A DNA stretch of 63,381 nucleotides, taken from the NCBI GenBank assembly GCA_002712305.1, contig PATE01000062.1, positions 1 through 63,381 on the forward strand. Reading direction: 5' to 3'. Source of the stretch: Gemmatimonadota bacterium (GTDB taxonomy: Bacteria; Latescibacterota; UBA2968; UBA8231). Positions within the stretch are counted from its first letter, which is position 1. Every line of letters begins with the position of its first letter. Below are positions 60,582 to 63,381 of the stretch, piece by piece. The notes under the pieces were generated by a model. The model searched no databases, was not told the DNA's origin, and saw only the letters and a list, made by a program, of their open reading frames with translations. Made by a program: the position numbers and the translations under genes.

Positions 60582-61037
60582 ATGCGAGGTCTGATTCTGA
60601 CGCTGGCCGCCGGCGTCGTACTTGTCGCTGGTACCCGTGCTGAAGCACACTGCGAGATTCCTTGTGGAATCTACGGTGACGAGCTGCGATTTTCGATGCT
60701 GCAGGAAGACATCACGACGATCGAGAAATCGATGAAAAAGATCGTCGAATTGGCGGCCGATCCTGCCGAGAATGCGAATCAGATCGGTCGTTGGGTGCTC
60801 AACAAAGAGCAACATGCCGATCACATCCGGGAGATCGTGACACAGTACTTCATGACGCAGAGAATCAAGCTGCCAGATGAGGGTGACAAGGCCGCCGTCG
60901 CTGCCTACACCGAACGTCTTACGTTGCTGCACAAGATGCTCGTGTACGCCATGAAGAGCAAGCAGACGACGGACACCATGTGGACTCAGAAGTTGCATGA
61001 AACTGTGCATGTCTTCGAGGACGCCTACAAGAACTAG
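60582..61037 (+). CDS. sodN: Nickel superoxide dismutase with N-terminal signal peptide
   Basis: Start ATG 60582, nine bases after AGGAG (an ATG at 60573 is too close). 151 residues. MRGLILTLAAGVVLVAGTRAEA is a Sec-type signal; the next residues HCEIPCGIY are the nickel hook (canonical HCDLPCGVY) with H23 as the axial ligand, C24 and C28 as thiolates. The rest is a four-helix bundle (QEDITTIEKSMKKIVELAA, LNKEQHADHIREIVTQYFM, LLHKMLVYAMKSKQTTD). Signal cleavage after AEA would free the His amino group, which Ni binding requires. No sodX protease is next to it. It removes superoxide, presumably outside the cytoplasm. A hairpin follows. Confidence 0.88.
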   Translation: MRGLILTLAAGVVLVAGTRAEAHCEIPCGIYGDELRFSMLQEDITTIEKSMKKIVELAADPAENANQIGRWVLNKEQHADHIREIVTQYFMTQRIKLPDEGDKAAVAAYTERLTLLHKMLVYAMKSKQTTDTMWTQKLHETVHVFEDAYKN

Positions 61038-61059
61038 GCGTCTTCAGCCACGTCCCAGT

Positions 61060-61093
61060 GGTCCTTCTCCGTCTGTTAGACCGGGGGAGGACC
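61060..61093 (+). terminator. Hairpin downstream of sodN
   Basis: A long imperfect stem GGTCCTTCTCCGTCT ... AGACCGGGGGAGGACC (61060-61093) with a GTT loop, one bulge and several G-U pairs. The following sequence is GTTGTTG-rich but has no clean U-tract. Likely the sodN 3' end; the PorV-like gene lies on the other strand beyond it. Confidence 0.5.
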
Positions 61094-61196
61094 CGTTGTT
61101 GTTGGTGTGGTCGCTGGGCTTTGGCTAGGTAGATCTGCGCCAGGGCGCATGCTGGGACCATCATCGGCGTAGAGGTTACCGCGCTACTGTCAATCG

Positions 61197-62132
61197 CTAC
61201 AGGCGTCGACTCAGGGATACTCGATGCACATCGCCCAGATCTGGGAAGGAGGAGAAGGCGTAGTCGACGCGATAGCTCCTCAGCTCGAGGCCGCCTCCGG
61301 CGGACAACCCGAGTGTCTCGTCTCCCGCACTGCCACCCTGCTGCAGGCTGTACCCGGGCCGCAAGGTCAGACCTCCTCCGAACTCAATCTCGGCGCCGAA
61401 TGTGGCGTACGCGTCGTTGTCGTTCGGGACGGTGAAATCAGCCACGATCAGCAACGGCACCGGAAAGTGTGCGGGACGGTGAGCGATCCCGGCCCGAAGC
61501 AGAACGGGCAGCGAGTCATCAAACCCATCGGTGTAGCCACTATAGACAGAACCGAGGTTGGCAATGGACGCACCCAGCGTCATTCCCTCCAGGGGGCCCA
61601 TGAACAGAAGGCCGAGATCGAAGGCCAATGCGGCGGCGGAGTAGTCGTCGATACTGGAGTGGATGGATTTGATGCTGCCACCGGCCGACAGGCGGCCACC
61701 AAACAGTGACTGGGTTGCTGTGACGGCGGCGGCCAGGTCGCTCGCACTGAACGTACCCAGATCCTGCCCATCGGCATCGGTTCGATGAAGGTCGCCGTAG
61801 TTGAAGTAGTTCACACTCACGCCAAAGGTGCGATCGCCACCAGGCATGGCAAAACTGAGAAAGCCCGCCTCCGTATCCACGAGATAGCTGGTGTAGGCAA
61901 GCGAGGCTGTGCGCGCCTGCAGTCCATGAAGCCCGGCTGGGTTCCACGCAGGTGCTTCGATATCGCTGCGAATCGCCGTAAAGGCGCCGCCCAGGCCCGC
62001 GGCACGGGCGCCGACGCCAACCTTGAGGAAACTGAAACCCGTCGTGCCGGCGCTGTCATTGATTGCGTGAACGTTCTGTGACAACAATGCGCTCAGGGCG
62101 ACAGCCAGGAGGGTGATACGTGGCATCCTCAT
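61197..62132 (-). CDS. PorV/PorQ-type (UPF0164) outer-membrane beta-barrel protein
   Basis: Start ATG 62132 (MRMPRITLLAVALSALLSQNVHA signal peptide). 311 residues. After cleavage: GFSFLKVGVGARAAGLGGAF and WNPAGL, the PorV hallmark (GxxAxxMGGA...NPA), then FGVSVNYFNYGDLHRTD, AAAVTATQSLFGGRLSAGGS, FDLGLLFMGPLEGMTLGASIANLG and a C-terminal barrel ending RVSLSRRL. In FCB-group bacteria this family serves type IX secretion or similar export of proteins with C-terminal sorting domains; such a domain occurs on the broken gene at 2478. It starts 31 bp after gatA ends, probably co-transcribed. Confidence 0.85.
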   Translation of the reverse strand: MRMPRITLLAVALSALLSQNVHAINDSAGTTGFSFLKVGVGARAAGLGGAFTAIRSDIEAPAWNPAGLHGLQARTASLAYTSYLVDTEAGFLSFAMPGGDRTFGVSVNYFNYGDLHRTDADGQDLGTFSASDLAAAVTATQSLFGGRLSAGGSIKSIHSSIDDYSAAALAFDLGLLFMGPLEGMTLGASIANLGSVYSGYTDGFDDSLPVLLRAGIAHRPAHFPVPLLIVADFTVPNDNDAYATFGAEIEFGGGLTLRPGYSLQQGGSAGDETLGLSAGGGLELRSYRVDYAFSSFPDLGDVHRVSLSRRL

Positions 62133-62163
62133 CGATTCTATCCAGTCGGAGCCGAAGCTCGAT

Positions 62164-63381
62164 TCAAGCGGTCTGTTCAATGTGATGGGCGGCACGAAGC
62201 AGCGTTTCCTCCGCGAAGGCAGGGGCCAGCAGTTGAGCACCGATGGGCAGGCCGTTCTGGGCGGTTGCCACGGGCACTGATACACCGGGAAGCCCAGCGA
62301 GATTCGCTGTCACCGTGTAGATGTCATTCAGATACATCTGCAGCGGGTCGTCGATCTTGTCTCCCAGGCAGAACGCCGTCGTCGGTGAGACGGGCCCCAG
62401 CAACAGGTCACAATCGGTGAAGGCGCGGGAGAAATCTTCGCGAATCAAGGTTCTGACCTTTTGCGCCTTGAGATAATACGCATCGTAGTACCCGGCGCTG
62501 AGTACGTACGTTCCGAGCATGATTCGGCGTTTGACCTCATCCCCAAAGCCTTCACTGCGGCTTTGATGGTACATCTGCTGCAGGTCGGATGCCTCGCCAG
62601 AGCGATAACCGAAACGGACACCGTCATAACGAGACAGGTTCGCCGACGCCTCTGCAGTGGCGACCACATAGTATGCACCGATGCAGTATTCGGCATGTCC
62701 TGCCACGGGCAGTGAGACGTTCTGCAGTTTTGCTCCTGCCGATTCCAGTCGACTCGCCGTTGCCTCGATCGCAGCGGCCGTCTCTGCGTCGAGACCTTCG
62801 CCAAAGAACTGCTCCGGCAGTCCGATGGTTAGACCCCCGACCCCCGCTCGAAGTTTCTGGCAATAATCAGGTACTTCCACATCCGCGCTGGTTGCATCTG
62901 AGGCATCATGCCCCGAGATCACACCCAAAAGCAGGGCAGCATCCTCCACATCCTTGGTCAGGGGGCCGATCTGGTCGAGGGAACTGGCAAAGGCAACCAG
63001 TCCGTAACGAGAGACACGGCCATAGGTCGGTTTCAGTCCGACGATGCCGCAGTATCCAGCGGGCTGGCGCACGGAGCCTCCCGTATCAGATCCCAGCGCT
63101 GCGATCGCCGTGTCTGCGGCGACGGCGGCGGCGGAGCCACCACTGCTTCCGCCAGGAACTCGGTCGAGATCGCGAGGATTCCGGGTCGGGCCGAAATGGG
63201 AGTTTTCATTCGACGAGCCCATGGCGAACTCGTCCATATTCGTCTTGCCCAACAGGACGGCATCCGCCGCACGGAGTTTGGCGACAGCCGTCGCATCGTA
63301 CGGAGCGACATAGTCGGCGAGGATTCGCGAACCGCACGTCGTGCGACCACCGCGAACACACATCACATCTTTGATGGCTAT
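62164..63381 (-). CDS. gatA: Asp-tRNA(Asn)/Glu-tRNA(Gln) amidotransferase subunit A (5' end outside window)
   Basis: The frame runs off the window end, starting in the catalytic lysine motif IAIKDV; about 75-85 N-terminal residues are missing. 405 residues seen. Amidase-signature triad: Lys in IAIKD, cis-Ser in [15 protein letters not shown] and nucleophile Ser region [15 protein letters not shown]. GatA blocks [40 protein letters not shown] and [11 protein letters not shown]. It liberates ammonia from glutamine to amidate misacylated tRNA, with GatB and GatC, which are not in view. Followed by the PorV-like gene. Confidence 0.95.
   Translation of the reverse strand: MAIKDVMCVRGGRTTCGSRILADYVAPYDATAVAKLRAADAVLLGKTNMDEFAMGSSNENSHFGPTRNPRDLDRVPGGSSGGSAAAVAADTAIAALGSDTGGSVRQPAGYCGIVGLKPTYGRVSRYGLVAFASSLDQIGPLTKDVEDAALLLGVISGHDASDATSADVEVPDYCQKLRAGVGGLTIGLPEQFFGEGLDAETAAAIEATASRLESAGAKLQNVSLPVAGHAEYCIGAYYVVATAEASANLSRYDGVRFGYRSGEASDLQQMYHQSRSEGFGDEVKRRIMLGTYVLSAGYYDAYYLKAQKVRTLIREDFSRAFTDCDLLLGPVSPTTAFCLGDKIDDPLQMYLNDIYTVTANLAGLPGVSVPVATAQNGLPIGAQLLAPAFAEETLLRAAHHIEQTA

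Noticed and set aside
1-63381. CRISPR arrays, tRNA/rRNA genes, prophage or intact transposase
   Set aside because: No regularly spaced repeats, no cloverleaf or rRNA-like segments, and no transposase, integrase or phage structural motifs were seen on either strand by eye; only the repeat block at 25351 hints at a dead element.

Overview
This GC-rich (about 60%) bacterial window carries no rRNA, tRNA, CRISPR array or recognisable intact mobile element. Gene content suggests an uncultured member of the FCB group or its relatives, such as Latescibacterota or a Poribacteria-like lineage. The clues are six divergent phytanoyl-CoA dioxygenase (PhyH) paralogues, three sulfatase genes (one broken), several Gfo/Idh/MocA-type or sugar-acid enzymes, a PorV-like outer-membrane protein, a FlgD-like C-terminal sorting domain and a CBM9 module. 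This placement is inference from gene content, not from a marker gene.

Layout. 1-8.4 kb: end of an HD-like gene; an enolase-superfamily dehydratase and a fuconolactonase-like hydrolase in one operon; remnants of a secreted protein, a lipoprotein and a sulfatase; a Gfo/Idh oxidoreductase with a CocE-type hydrolase; an intact sulfatase. 8.5-19.3 kb: PhyH genes mixed with a broken DapA-like gene, a DEAD-box helicase, a SelA-fold PLP enzyme, a DedA-type membrane protein, a small Cys-rich exported peptide, a broken DUF922 lipoprotein and a PhyH-HEAT fusion. 19.3-27.9 kb: a three-gene operon (beta-hydroxyacid dehydrogenase, Gfo/Idh, YcaQ-type glycosylase), a TIM-barrel protein, another PhyH, an SDR coupled to a GNAT, and a Kelch-like propeller. 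28-38 kb: a decayed kefG-kefB operon, two paralogous large proteins of unknown function (probable alpha/alpha toroids) flanking a TonB-receptor remnant and a sulfatase, and a further PhyH. 38-51.8 kb: ettA, a frameshifted ppx/gppA, a VanZ-CBM9 fusion, a GT-C/TPR membrane protein, a HAD hydrolase, a lone fliG, manA-manC and an aminotransferase with an aspartate-dehydrogenase-like partner. 52-63.4 kb: a coupled three-gene envelope operon of unknown function, an apparent Lnt-TatC fusion, radC, a bifunctional nuclease, an SMP-30 lactonase, an exported Ni superoxide dismutase, a PorV-like protein and the 3' part of gatA.

How the genes fit together. The first 38 kb read as an accessory catabolic region: sulfatases, sugar-acid lactonase/dehydratase, oxidoreductases, PhyH oxygenases and unknown large proteins that could process sulfated or deoxy-sugar-rich polymers. 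The last 25 kb are mostly housekeeping and envelope functions. Many genes in the accessory half are broken by single-base frameshifts or nonsense codons. Some (kefG, TonB receptor, sulfatase) are clearly decayed; others (ppx, the small membrane gene at 8552) carry isolated one-base indels that could equally be assembly errors.
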